A stretch of DNA of 33,867 bases from Lachnospiraceae bacterium (GTDB taxonomy: Bacteria; Bacillota; Clostridia; Lachnospirales; Lachnospiraceae). The stretch covers positions 1-33,867 of the forward strand of contig CAJTIU010000046.1 in the NCBI GenBank assembly GCA_910576335.1, given 5' to 3'. Below, piece after piece: positions 16,862 to 25,207 of the stretch (its first letter is position 1; every line of letters begins with the position of its first letter). The notes beneath the pieces are model-generated. The model was given only the letters and a program-made list of their open reading frames with translations. It did not search any database and was not told the origin of the DNA. A program made the position numbers and the translations under genes.

Positions 16862-17725
16862 CTAATACATTTTATCTGTAATTGATTGTGATGTTTTCTG
16901 ATTATTTTTAAAACTGCCGTCAAATGTCTTGCGGTAAAATTCAATATATAGAACTTCAATAATGAACATCTGGCTTATGACTGCCGTTGTAGAGCCTCCC
17001 TGGAGAGGGCCTTCGTTTGCCCCGCAAAGTAAAACCATGTCCGTATAATCTACAAGAGGTGATTTCTGAAATCTTGTAATACCTGCAACATACGCCTGGT
17101 TCTGCTTTGCAAGCTTAGCAACTAAGACAGAATCCTTTGTAGAACCAGAATAAGATATTACAATTGCTACGTCATCCTTTTGAAGTGTAGAAGCCATCAT
17201 AGTCTGCATATGCGAATCTGTAAAACAATAAACCTTATTTGAAATACGAAGAAACTTATTCATTGCCATCATCGCCATCACCTGGCTCGTTCCCATTCCA
17301 AAGAAAAAAATCCTCTTTGCATCAATCATTTTTTCCAACAATATCTCCATCTTTTCTTCTTCCAAAAGCGTATGAGTCTCTGTCAGCACACCAATATTGG
17401 AATTTAAAAGCTTTCTTGACATCACAGAAAAGGAATCATCCATTCCGATATTCCCATTCAGCATCTCCTGTCCTTTTTTTTCTGTACCATCCTGGACACA
17501 GAGCGACAACTGAATCCTGAACTCTTGATACCCCTTAAGCTTCATACTTTTACAAAACCGAAATACTGTTGTTTCTCCAACCTCACACCCAGCGGCTAAG
17601 TCGGTAATTGACATATAAAGACTTTCTTTGGGATTTGACAAAACGTAGTCTGCCACCTTTTTTTCTGCTTTTGTCAGATGCGGATACATCATCTGTATCT
17701 GTACAATAAAGTTATTCTGAGCCAT
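16862..17725 (-). CDS. RpiR-family regulator (HTH plus SIS domain)
   Basis: 287 aa. N-terminal helix-turn-helix (about 1-78): LTKAEKKVADYVLSNP then SITDLAAGCEVGETTVFRFC. C-terminal SIS sugar-phosphate-binding domain (about 120-260) with FFGMGTSQVMAM and VISYSGSTKDSV. RpiR proteins sense a phosphosugar and control nearby catabolic genes; NanR of several Firmicutes and gamma-proteobacteria is of this type. It sits between nanK and etfB in the operon it probably controls. Candidate operators are the repeated GAAAAATATTTTC sequences at 25105-25148 before the lyase gene. Confidence 0.92.
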   Translation of the reverse strand: MAQNNFIVQIQMMYPHLTKAEKKVADYVLSNPKESLYMSITDLAAGCEVGETTVFRFCKSMKLKGYQEFRIQLSLCVQDGTEKKGQEMLNGNIGMDDSFSVMSRKLLNSNIGVLTETHTLLEEEKMEILLEKMIDAKRIFFFGMGTSQVMAMMAMNKFLRISNKVYCFTDSHMQTMMASTLQKDDVAIVISYSGSTKDSVLVAKLAKQNQAYVAGITRFQKSPLVDYTDMVLLCGANEGPLQGGSTTAVISQMFIIEVLYIEFYRKTFDGSFKNNQKTSQSITDKMY

Positions 17726-17771
17726 CTGTTTTCCTCCTTGGTTTCTTAAAACTTACAGGAAACGTAACAGT

Positions 17772-18677
17772 TCAGACACCCTCACTGTTACGGGAAACAC
17801 CCTCTACTCTCTGCAAAGCAGCATAAAATGCCCCCCACAGCCCCGCCTGGTTGCCAAGAACCGCCGCCAGGATCTCCACATCATCAAAGCTTGACATAAT
17901 CCGCTTCCTGACAGACTCTCTAACCATGTCAACCACATCTGCCCGCGCCATAATGCCACCGCCTAAAATAACACATCTTGGATTAAAAATGTGAATCAAT
18001 GTGACGAGTCCATGTGCGATTTCCTGCACCCATTCCTCAACAATCTGTCTTATTTCCGGTAAATGTATATTCTGAAACACTTGCTTTCCATCTGCAATCT
18101 GCGGAAATTTTTCCGAAACTTTCCGTACGAGTACACTTGTCGATGCATAATCCTCATAACAGCCGCTGATCCTCACACCAGGACGCACATCTCTTCCATG
18201 AATAATCATACTCCCAAATTCTCCCGCTGAACCTGCAAAACCTCGAAAAACCCGTCCGCCGGTTACAAAAGCTCCTCCTACCCCCGTACCGTACGTTAAA
18301 CACAGATATTCCTGCCTTCCCCTTGCCGCACCGAATATTCCTTCGCCAAGAGCCGCTGAATTTACATCATTCTCCACTGCCGCCGGAACTCCAAATTCAT
18401 TTTCCAGCACCTTACGTATCTCCATTCCTGTATACCCAGGAATGTTATCATTCGCATATCGGATACATCCCTTTTCTGTGTCTACCTGTCCCGCAGTGCT
18501 GATTCCAATCCCGTCGCACGGGCCAAGCATCCGGATAATTTCTATTACTTTATGCATCAGATATACTCCGCCCTTTCCGGCTTCAGATTCACATTCTGCT
18601 GTTTTATACATCTCCCCGTCTATACACTTTGCATATTTTATAGATGTTCCACCTATATCCAGTATTACTATCTCCAT
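17772..18677 (-). CDS. nanK: ROK-family sugar kinase, probable N-acetylmannosamine kinase
   Basis: 301 aa from ATG 18677 (MEIVILDIGGTSIKYAK) with AGGAG; an upstream ATG at 18728 is rejected. ATP-binding motifs: DIGGTSIKYAK at the start, YGTGVGGAFVTGG near 145, and CVILGGGIM near 255. ROK signature region around residue 130-160 present. The zinc-binding cysteine cluster of many ROK repressors is absent, so this is an enzyme. Location beside nanE makes ManNAc the likely substrate (ManNAc to ManNAc-6-P). The repeat R2 lies in the 241-bp gap to nanE. Confidence 0.85.
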   Translation of the reverse strand: MEIVILDIGGTSIKYAKCIDGEMYKTAECESEAGKGGVYLMHKVIEIIRMLGPCDGIGISTAGQVDTEKGCIRYANDNIPGYTGMEIRKVLENEFGVPAAVENDVNSAALGEGIFGAARGRQEYLCLTYGTGVGGAFVTGGRVFRGFAGSAGEFGSMIIHGRDVRPGVRISGCYEDYASTSVLVRKVSEKFPQIADGKQVFQNIHLPEIRQIVEEWVQEIAHGLVTLIHIFNPRCVILGGGIMARADVVDMVRESVRKRIMSSFDDVEILAAVLGNQAGLWGAFYAALQRVEGVSRNSEGV

Positions 18678-18743
18678 TTTAACTCCTGTTTTATATACAG
18701 TACAACTAGTTTCTGACAAAAGTGTCAAATGTTGCTGTCCATT

Positions 18744-18892
18744 CGTTACTATTCACGGCCCAGGAGGCCGCTCATAGTAACGATTCGGGGCGATATTTAA
18801 AGTTTTGCTACGCAAAAATCGCCCCTCACCCTTGAATCACGTTCTTACGGAATGCGCAGCTTACGCGCATTCTTGACCCGTGAATAGTAACG
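18744..18892. repeat. Dispersed structured repeat, copy R2
   Basis: 149 bp from CGTTACTATTCACGG to its inverse CCGTGAATAGTAACG. Internal hairpins: CGTTACTAT/ATAGTAACG with inner GGCC/GGCC; GGGGCGAT/ATCGCCCC; GAATGCGC/GCGCATTC. Compared with R1 the stem sequences differ but the order of stems is kept. It is the only content of the nanK-nanE gap (18678-18918), inside element 2. Confidence 0.88.
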
Positions 18893-18918
18893 TCCATTCT
18901 GCGGCCAATACCTCAAAA

Positions 18919-19605
18919 CTATGTATGTAACGCTTTCACGAATCGTTTCGTAATGTCCATCGGCCTTGTAATTGCCGTTCCAACTACAGCAGCCAGTACT
19001 CCTGTACTGATTACACTTTCCAGCTCCTCAGGCGTCCATATTCCGCCTTCCGCAATCACAGGTTTTTGCGTCTTTTCTACCAGGCTTTTTATAAGCCTGA
19101 TATCAGGAAGCGCATTTCCCTTTGTATAAGCTGTATAACCATTCAACGTTGTTCCTATCACGTCAAACCCTAAGTCTGCCGCACGGATTCCTTCTTCCAG
19201 TGTGGAACAATCAGCCATAAAAAGCTGGGTCGGATATCTTTTCCTCACTTCTCGGAAGAACTCCTCAAGCTTGATGCCTCCCGGCCTGATTCTGTCTGTT
19301 CCATCGAGAGCAATAATTTCCGGCCGGATGGAGGCAAGCTCATCCACCTCCTTAAGCGTCGGCGTAATAAATACTTCTGAATCGGCATACTCCTTTTTAA
19401 TAATTCCAATCACAGGAAGATGAACTTCTTCTCTGATTTTTAAAATATCTGAGACAGTATTAGCACGAATTCCTGCCGCGCCTCCCCACATTGCCGCTAC
19501 TGCCATCCTCTGCATAATGTATGGGCTATGCAGAGGCTCGTTTTCAAGCGCCTGACACGACACAATTAATCCCCCTCTAATAGACTCCAGTACTTTATCT
19601 GCCAT
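18919..19605 (-). CDS. nanE: N-acetylmannosamine-6-phosphate 2-epimerase
   Basis: 228 aa, the normal NanE length. A TIM-barrel protein with family motifs: GGLIVSCQALENEPLHSP at the start, VAAMWGGAAGIRAN (about 32-45), PVIGIIKKEY, FMADCSTLEEG (about 128-138; catalytic region), GTTLNGYT, and AEGGIWTPEE with VVGTAITRP near the end for phosphate binding. It converts ManNAc-6-P to GlcNAc-6-P, the committed step of sialic acid use. GGGAGG precedes ATG 19605. This is the most diagnostic gene of the operon. Confidence 0.96.
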   Translation of the reverse strand: MADKVLESIRGGLIVSCQALENEPLHSPYIMQRMAVAAMWGGAAGIRANTVSDILKIREEVHLPVIGIIKKEYADSEVFITPTLKEVDELASIRPEIIALDGTDRIRPGGIKLEEFFREVRKRYPTQLFMADCSTLEEGIRAADLGFDVIGTTLNGYTAYTKGNALPDIRLIKSLVEKTQKPVIAEGGIWTPEELESVISTGVLAAVVGTAITRPMDITKRFVKALHT

Positions 19606-19646
19606 TCGCCAACCTCCCTCGCAACAGATTCCTTAACTGCAAAACA

Positions 19647-20723
19647 TTAGATAATCTCTTGAAACGCGATATCCAGTCTCTCTAAATCTGTTTTTTCTGT
19701 AATATTATTTTTCATGATATTCCATTCTCTTAGTCTTGCAATATTTTCTGAGGAAGGCTCTACGCCAAGCTCCTCTAATTTTGTCGGCATCTTCATCTCC
19801 TTCATCAGATTCAGAATCTTTTGATACCCTTCCTCTGTATCATTATTAAACCGCATCTGCATTAATACTCCGACTGCCACAATCTCGCCATGCAGAGCGC
19901 CTTTTGATTCTTTTGGAAAATATTTACGCATTCCATCATATAGTCCATGTGCTATAGCAAGCTGATCCGAGCCGCTAGAAAAACCGCTCACCATAGATGT
20001 AATAATGAGATTAACCAGTACCAGATCCCGGAGAAGTTCCTTATCATCCTGCGGATTCTTGTACACTTTCAGTCCATAATTTGTCAAAAATTCATATATG
20101 AAAGTAGAATTCATATAAGCCATCTTCTTAAAGATAGATACTGCCGGATATCTCATGTCCGCCCTTCCATTTACAATTTCGGGCAGCTTAGCAATGGAAT
20201 CCAGTATTCCAGAAGCAAACAAACGGCTCGGCGAGCTCCCAATAATATCTAGGTCTGCAATAACAGAATCTACTTCCTTTTCCTTTTGAATAGAACAATC
20301 ATAGCTTCCTGTATCTTTTGTATACATGATACTTACAGCTGAAGACGCTGCACATGTTGCCACAGAGGTCGGTACTGTAATCAGCGGCAGACGGCTCATA
20401 TCAGAAATCACCTTGCACAAATCCATACATTTTCCTCCTCCGACGGCAATGATGACCCCTGCCTTTTCTTCCAGCGCTTTTTTAGATAATCTTTCTGCAA
20501 AATCCACAGAATTCGGTTCATCCATCAGATTCCATTGTGCCTCTATTTTTTCTTCCTTCAGCTTTTCTTCGACTTTATCCCGAACAAGAGGAAGCGTGAT
20601 ACTGCCCCCAACAAAAAACGCGATGTCTGCAAATCTTTTTATTTCTTCCGGAAGCTTCATGACTACACCTTCTCCGTAAATAAATCTGCTTACTCCAATC
20701 ATCAGCATACCTGTTTTACCCAT
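19647..20723 (-). CDS. Iron-containing alcohol dehydrogenase, glycerol-dehydrogenase-like
   Basis: 358 aa, start ATG 20723 with AGGAGG. Rossmann-like N-domain: IIAVGGGKCMDLCKVISD (about 90-110) and PTSVATCAASSAVSIMY (about 118-135), as in GldA and glycerol-1-phosphate dehydrogenases. Metal-binding helical C-domain: LDSIAKLPE (Asp), SSGSDQLAIAHGLYDG (His) and KGALHGEIVAVG (His) give a D-H-H set. It is an NAD(P)-linked oxidoreductase of unknown substrate. Its position between an ABC transporter and nanE suggests it acts on an imported sugar derivative or an operon intermediate; a standard sialic acid pathway does not need it. Confidence 0.85.
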   Translation of the reverse strand: MGKTGMLMIGVSRFIYGEGVVMKLPEEIKRFADIAFFVGGSITLPLVRDKVEEKLKEEKIEAQWNLMDEPNSVDFAERLSKKALEEKAGVIIAVGGGKCMDLCKVISDMSRLPLITVPTSVATCAASSAVSIMYTKDTGSYDCSIQKEKEVDSVIADLDIIGSSPSRLFASGILDSIAKLPEIVNGRADMRYPAVSIFKKMAYMNSTFIYEFLTNYGLKVYKNPQDDKELLRDLVLVNLIITSMVSGFSSGSDQLAIAHGLYDGMRKYFPKESKGALHGEIVAVGVLMQMRFNNDTEEGYQKILNLMKEMKMPTKLEELGVEPSSENIARLREWNIMKNNITEKTDLERLDIAFQEII

Positions 20724-20747
20724 TCTTTATTTCCTCCTATCATTTAC

Positions 20748-20831
20748 TCAGAATTTCTCAAAATCTTTCGGCTTTGGATTTCTTCCCCGATATTTCTGCA
20801 GTTCTTCGAATGGAAACTCAAAAACACTCAC
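20748..20831 (-). pseudogene. N-terminal stub of an acetyl-xylan-esterase-type (AXE1) esterase
   Basis: 27 codons from GTG 20831 (GGAG site upstream) to TGA 20748: MSVFEFPFEELQKYRGRN then PKPKDFEKF. This matches the start of AXE1/cephalosporin-C deacetylase proteins, where the next residue is usually Trp (FW); here the codon is TGA. The following 24 bp lead directly to the next gene, so the remaining roughly 290 codons are deleted. An esterase removing O-acetyl groups would fit a sialic acid operon. Confidence 0.6.
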
Positions 20832-20856
20832 AACTACTTTCTCCTTTTATTCTTTC

Positions 20857-21690
20857 TTATTTATCACTGCCTGCCGTCAATCCTCCTATTAGGTATTTCT
20901 GAGCAATAAGATAAATCAGAATCGGCGGTATGATTGCAATGATTGTCCCCGACATAATCCAGTTCCACGGCGTAACAATATCCTTCATCCTGGAAAGACC
21001 TACCGTCATAGATACCTTCCCCGGAGATGATGTCAGTATCATCGGATACAGATATGCGTCCCACCCTGTAAAAAATGAAAGAGCAAATGCCGTTGTAACT
21101 GCTGGAAGTGAAATAGGCAGAATAATTTTTACAAGCGCACCAAGCCTTGTACAGCCATCCACTGCCGCCGCTTCCTCCAGCGTAGATGAAATACTGTCAA
21201 AAAAACCTTTCAAAAGCAGAATAGGATTTGCTATGGCGGACGCTACCATCGCCAGCACGACAACAATATATGTGTCATACAGTCCCGTTGAATTAGAAAG
21301 TCCATAAAGAGGCGTTACGATAACAATCTGCGGAATAACCTGAATTGCTACAATAAGCATCATAAATGCAACTTTAAATCGAAAACGAAACCGTGATAAT
21401 GCATAAGCCGCCAGAATTGAAATAATAATTGTAAAAATGCTCGTCCCCACCGCATAAATAACAGACGCTTTCAAATATTCCCACATTGGTGTCTGTGCCA
21501 CGACCTCTGCATAATTCTCCCATGCAAAATATTTGGGATACAGCATACGTTCTCCTAATTTTTCAAAAGGCGTAAGCGATGTTATAAACGCGGTATAAAT
21601 AGGAAGCAGAGCAATCACTACCCAGACAATAATAACGAAATAGCGTACTATATAATCTCTGATTGTTTTATTTCTTCTTTTCCTTTTCAT
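20857..21690 (-). CDS. ABC sugar transporter permease (MalG type)
   Basis: 277 aa with six predicted membrane segments. The cytoplasmic EAA loop is EEAAAVDGCTRLGALVKIIL then PIS (about 185-207), the contact site for the ATPase. It begins basic (MKRKRRNKTIRDYIVRYF). It adjoins the MalF-type permease directly (stop and start codons 20690-21691 region, no gap). Imports the ligand of the binding protein encoded upstream. No ATPase gene is present, so a shared MsmK-like ATPase encoded elsewhere is expected. Confidence 0.93.
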   Translation of the reverse strand: MKRKRRNKTIRDYIVRYFVIIVWVVIALLPIYTAFITSLTPFEKLGERMLYPKYFAWENYAEVVAQTPMWEYLKASVIYAVGTSIFTIIISILAAYALSRFRFRFKVAFMMLIVAIQVIPQIVIVTPLYGLSNSTGLYDTYIVVVLAMVASAIANPILLLKGFFDSISSTLEEAAAVDGCTRLGALVKIILPISLPAVTTAFALSFFTGWDAYLYPMILTSSPGKVSMTVGLSRMKDIVTPWNWIMSGTIIAIIPPILIYLIAQKYLIGGLTAGSDK

Positions 21691-22563
21691 CTAATCGGCC
21701 TCCTTTGAATTGCGTTTCATCAGGAAAAATGCAATCACTGATACAAACAGCATAGTAAATATTGCAATAGCCGATGCCCCGCCCATATCACCATTGATAA
21801 ACGCCTTTTTATAAATCGTAATACTAAGCAGTTCAGTAGCATTTAGCGGGCCTCCTCCTGTAATGACATAGACCAGATCAAATATCGTAAATGACCATGC
21901 CATCAGGATGGTTCCGCTCATTACCATAACAGGCCTAAGAAGCGGCAGTGTAATATGCCAAAAATATTTCCATCCAAGTGCGCCGTCCAGTTTTGCCGCC
22001 TCTTCCACTTCTGCCGGTATTGTCTGCAGAGCGGATAGTAAACTCATGACCAAAAACGGTACACCCTTCCATATACGGATAAAAATAACTGTGGCAAGAG
22101 CCAGTTCTGCCCCCAGGAAGCTGATAGGTTCTTTAATAAGTCCCAGATCTAAAAGAAGCGTATTCACAATTCCATTTGTAGAATTTAAAACCCAGCTCCA
22201 CATCGTCCCTGCAAACACATGGGGAATGACCCATGGAATAATGACAACCGTCCTGAAAAAGCCTCTGCCCGGAATCGGCTTATTCAGCGCAAGTGCAAGG
22301 ATCGTCCCAACTAAAAAGATACCCGCAATACCACATACTACCCATATCATTGTTCTTCCCAAAGTTTTTGTAAATGTCTCGGTAACCAGATATTTATAAT
22401 TATTGAACCCTGCCCAGCTGTTAAAGTTACCAATCAAATCTACTTTTGCAAAGGAATACCATAATAAATTGAAAAGAGGTATGGCAAAAATCATAATAAT
22501 AATGACGATTGCCGGTACTAAAAATATATACGGCAGTGCTTTTCTTTTCCGTTTAAGGTTCAT
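21691..22563 (-). CDS. ABC sugar transporter permease (MalF type)
   Basis: 290 aa, six membrane segments (first about 12-34). EAA loop: EVEEAAKLDGALGWKYFWHI then TLPLLRP (about 186-212). C-terminal GGPLNATELLSITIYKKAF is typical of carbohydrate-uptake family 1 MalF-like subunits. Partner of the MalG-type permease immediately downstream. The operon position after the binding protein suggests sialic acid or a related sugar, as in the SAT2-type importers. Confidence 0.93.
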   Translation of the reverse strand: MNLKRKRKALPYIFLVPAIVIIIMIFAIPLFNLLWYSFAKVDLIGNFNSWAGFNNYKYLVTETFTKTLGRTMIWVVCGIAGIFLVGTILALALNKPIPGRGFFRTVVIIPWVIPHVFAGTMWSWVLNSTNGIVNTLLLDLGLIKEPISFLGAELALATVIFIRIWKGVPFLVMSLLSALQTIPAEVEEAAKLDGALGWKYFWHITLPLLRPVMVMSGTILMAWSFTIFDLVYVITGGGPLNATELLSITIYKKAFINGDMGGASAIAIFTMLFVSVIAFFLMKRNSKEAD

Positions 22564-22593
22564 ATACTACCACCTTTCAATAAGTGTAAAATG

Positions 22594-22625
22594 AAATGGA
22601 TGGACCGCCGTCAGCCCATCCATTT
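22594..22625. terminator. Intra-operon hairpin after the binding-protein gene
   Basis: AAATGGATGG (22594-22603) and CCATCCATTT (22616-22625) form a 10-bp stem just past the binding-protein stop. There is only a short T tract on the minus strand. Such hairpins often leave more transcript for the binding protein than for the permeases. Confidence 0.7.
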
Positions 22626-22632
22626 TCTTCAA

Positions 22633-23955
22633 TTACTCTACATAGTTTGAATGTACTGTTTCAATCATAAAATCAATCGCTTCGTCCGGGGTCATCTTCC
22701 TTGTCGCCGCCGCCTGTGCACCATCTGCAATTGCCTGCTCAATCATAGCCACGTTCTTGTCCTTCGGACGGGCAGAAACTGTATCAAGCTGCTCTACAAG
22801 CGCATTCCAGTATTCTCCCGAAAATTCATCTATTCCTTTTTCAGATTCAAGAATCGGAAGCAGTCCCCACTCTGAAGCATGTCTGGTCTGATTTTCGGAG
22901 GACATCAGATGCTGAACCATCTTCCACGCCTCGTCCTTATCCTTACATTCTTCTGGTATTGCCCAGCCGTCACAGCCAAGAATAGGATGTGAGCCTGCCG
23001 GTCCCGCTGGGAATAATCCTGTATTAAATTTACTTCCCTCTCCTTTATCCAGCTCTTCTTTTAATTCCTTTACTGCCCATACCCCGTCCAGATACATTGC
23101 AACTTCACCGTCACGGAATAACGTTCTAATACCAAACGGATTTTGTTCGATAGAGTTCGCCTGTGTAATCCCGTAATCATTCGTAATTTTTGCAAATTCC
23201 TCTAATACTTCTGCAAACAATTTCCGATACTCTTTATTATCTTCAAATGTAAACTTTTTGTCTGCATCACTCCAGATATCTACACCTGTATAGCTTGAAT
23301 AAAAGCTCTCGGTAATATTGGCGAAATCTTCTGTTGCCGTAATTCCCCAGCCAAGTCCTGGAACGCCTGTCTTTTCTGTAATTGTCTTTGCCATAGAAAT
23401 CATCTCTTCTACAGTTTTAGGCGGTGAATTAGGATCAAGCCCCGCCTGCTTAAAATACTCTTTGTTATACCACACTCCAAAGGCGCCTGTAGCAGAAGGA
23501 ATCCAATACATTTTTCCATCCTCTGTTGTCGCAACATCAATAATCGACTGTGGAATGTCCGCCGACAAAGAGGCATCTTCCTTAAATAAATCACTCAAAT
23601 CAGACAAGTAACCACTTGATGCCAAATCCCATCCATTAATGATATTAATAAACATAACCTCCGGCAGTTCACTCTGAGCGCCTAGTAATTTCAACTTTGT
23701 TTTTGCCTCATCCCATGCCATAGCCTCAAAATTTACTGTCGTGTCCGGATTATCCTTTGTATAGCTGTCCATAATCGGAGCAAAAATAGGTTCTGCCTTC
23801 GTAATATCTCCAAGTCTTAACACGGTTATTTCCTTTTTCCCGCCGGAATCTTCTGTTTTTTCTTCTTTATCAGATTCAGCTCCGCCGCTGCTGCAGGCTG
23901 CCATAGATAATACCATTGCGGCACATAACAACATAGCCAATAGCCTTTTTTTCAT
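22633..23955 (-). CDS. Extracellular sugar-binding lipoprotein of the ABC importer
   Basis: 440 aa. Lipoprotein signal: MKKRLLAMLLCAAMVLSMAA, lipobox MAAC with Cys21, then a Ser/Gly/acid-rich linker. Mature part is a family 1 solute-binding fold: VLRLGDITKAEPIFAPIMDS, GAFGVWYNKEYFKQAGLDPN (about 160-180), and MYLDGVWAVKE near 290. It would be anchored outside and hand its sugar to the two permeases. It lies directly after the lyase gene. The ligand is not readable; operon context points to sialic acid or a derivative. Confidence 0.93.
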   Translation of the reverse strand: MKKRLLAMLLCAAMVLSMAACSSGGAESDKEEKTEDSGGKKEITVLRLGDITKAEPIFAPIMDSYTKDNPDTTVNFEAMAWDEAKTKLKLLGAQSELPEVMFINIINGWDLASSGYLSDLSDLFKEDASLSADIPQSIIDVATTEDGKMYWIPSATGAFGVWYNKEYFKQAGLDPNSPPKTVEEMISMAKTITEKTGVPGLGWGITATEDFANITESFYSSYTGVDIWSDADKKFTFEDNKEYRKLFAEVLEEFAKITNDYGITQANSIEQNPFGIRTLFRDGEVAMYLDGVWAVKELKEELDKGEGSKFNTGLFPAGPAGSHPILGCDGWAIPEECKDKDEAWKMVQHLMSSENQTRHASEWGLLPILESEKGIDEFSGEYWNALVEQLDTVSARPKDKNVAMIEQAIADGAQAAATRKMTPDEAIDFMIETVHSNYVE

Positions 23956-24036
23956 ATATTTTCCTCCATTTTCTTTCTGGCAGTATGTATAACTGCCTTC
24001 TTAATGTGTAACATCTGATTGTCTTTTTATTACAAG

Positions 24037-24078
24037 TCAAATATTTAAAGTCAGATATTTCAAATCAGATATTTTAAA
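24037..24078. repeat. Three tandem 14-bp repeats at the end of the lyase gene
   Basis: TCAAATATTTAAAG (24037), TCAGATATTTCAAA (24051) and TCAGATATTTTAAA (24065), head to tail, followed by TCAAAC. The last unit overlaps the lyase stop codon. The rest of the 118-bp gap to the binding-protein gene contains no other feature. Confidence 0.75.
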
Positions 24079-25012
24079 TCAAACCTACTTCCTTTAACAT
24101 CTTCTGAATCTTTTCATCCAGCTCCTGCGAAATTTCTGGAAGCGGTATCCGTCCCGGTCCGCAGTCTGAACCAACTAATGTCGCTGCTCTCTTTAATATT
24201 GCAAGTACTACCGGCTCACCGCCTGTTGCACTCTCTGCTGCCGCCAGGTCAAGGTACGGTGATAATCTGTCCCTGATCCGTTTTGCTTTTACATATTCTC
24301 CGGCGCTTCTTGCTTTCCACATTTCTACTGCAAGCTCTGGTGCGAAATTTGAAGTACTGGAAATAAATCCTTTCGTTCCCGCTACTGCTGCGAACGGCTC
24401 AAGGAATTCGCCATGTCCGTTGATAACCGTAATCTTATCCCCTATCTTCCTTGCAACTTTTTCCATTTTTGCAAAGTTCGGCGTACATTCCTTAATACCG
24501 ACTACGTTAGAATCTCCAATCAACTGCTCCATAACTTCAAGTGGTACATCCTTATGTGTAACCTCAAGATTATTATAAAGAAGGATTCCGATATTAGCTG
24601 CCTTTGAGATCTCTTTATAAAAACGTAATACGGCATCGTCTGTCGGCACGTAATAATAAGGAGACAAAACCATAACACCGGCTGCGCCCGCCTGTTCTGC
24701 ATGTGCCATTAAATCCTTTACATCCTCTATATTGCTGTGATTGCATCCAGCGATGATCGGAAGCTCATCTCCCGCCGCTGAAACTGCTGTCTCTATCAAT
24801 TTTTTTCTTTCCGGGATTGTAAGAGCGCCGCACTCTCCTGTACTTCCTCCTACAACTAATGTACAGCTGTTGCTGCGGTTAATTCCCTTTCCAATCAGAA
24901 AACGAATGTGGTTTTTCACTTTTTCATAATCAACCTGCCGTTCGTCGTTCATCGGTGTAACAGCAATTGCGCAAATTCCTTCTAGTGCCTTCTTCAGTTC
25001 TTCTGGTCTCAT
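24074..25012 (-). CDS. nanA: DapA/NanA-family aldolase, probable N-acetylneuraminate lyase
   Basis: 312 aa from ATG 25012 (MRPEELKKALEG; AGGTGG site); an in-frame ATG at 25069 would add an unlikely 19 residues. TIM-barrel class I aldolase: GGSTGEC (about 55-61) is the lyase-type carboxylate loop, where dihydrodipicolinate synthases have GTTGE; Tyr in GILLYNN (near 145) and the Schiff-base Lys in VGIKECT (near 170) are present. Expected reaction: sialic acid to ManNAc and pyruvate, feeding NanK and NanE. The YNN stretch differs from the usual YNxP, so a relative acting on another 2-keto acid cannot be excluded. First gene of the minus-strand operon. Confidence 0.82.
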   Translation of the reverse strand: MRPEELKKALEGICAIAVTPMNDERQVDYEKVKNHIRFLIGKGINRSNSCTLVVGGSTGECGALTIPERKKLIETAVSAAGDELPIIAGCNHSNIEDVKDLMAHAEQAGAAGVMVLSPYYYVPTDDAVLRFYKEISKAANIGILLYNNLEVTHKDVPLEVMEQLIGDSNVVGIKECTPNFAKMEKVARKIGDKITVINGHGEFLEPFAAVAGTKGFISSTSNFAPELAVEMWKARSAGEYVKAKRIRDRLSPYLDLAAAESATGGEPVVLAILKRAATLVGSDCGPGRIPLPEISQELDEKIQKMLKEVGLI

Positions 25013-25067
25013 TTTTGTACCACCTTTCCTTTCTCTTATAATTACCTGTAATTCATTTCTTAAATAC

Positions 25068-25148
25068 ATAATAACATTAAAAAAAGAAAAAACAATACTT
25101 TTTTGAAAAATATTTTCTTTTTATTAATCTTGCATAAAAAATATTTTC
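25068..25148 (-). promoter_or_regulatory. Promoter and paired operator-like repeats of the amino sugar operon
   Basis: On the minus strand TTGTTT (25090-25095) and TATTAT (25068-25073), 16 bp apart, form a SigA-like promoter 55 bp before the lyase ATG. Upstream are two near-identical near-palindromes, GAAAAATATTTTC (25105-25117) and AAAAAATATTTTC (25136-25148), each followed by T5 and with centres 31 bp apart, about three helical turns. A dimer-of-dimers regulator such as the operon's RpiR protein could bind both. Confidence 0.5.
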
Positions 25149-25207
25149 TTTTTTATATATTTTCCCCAAATGCTTTGTGTTTCCGTTTTTGCCTCTAGTT
25201 ATGGCAG

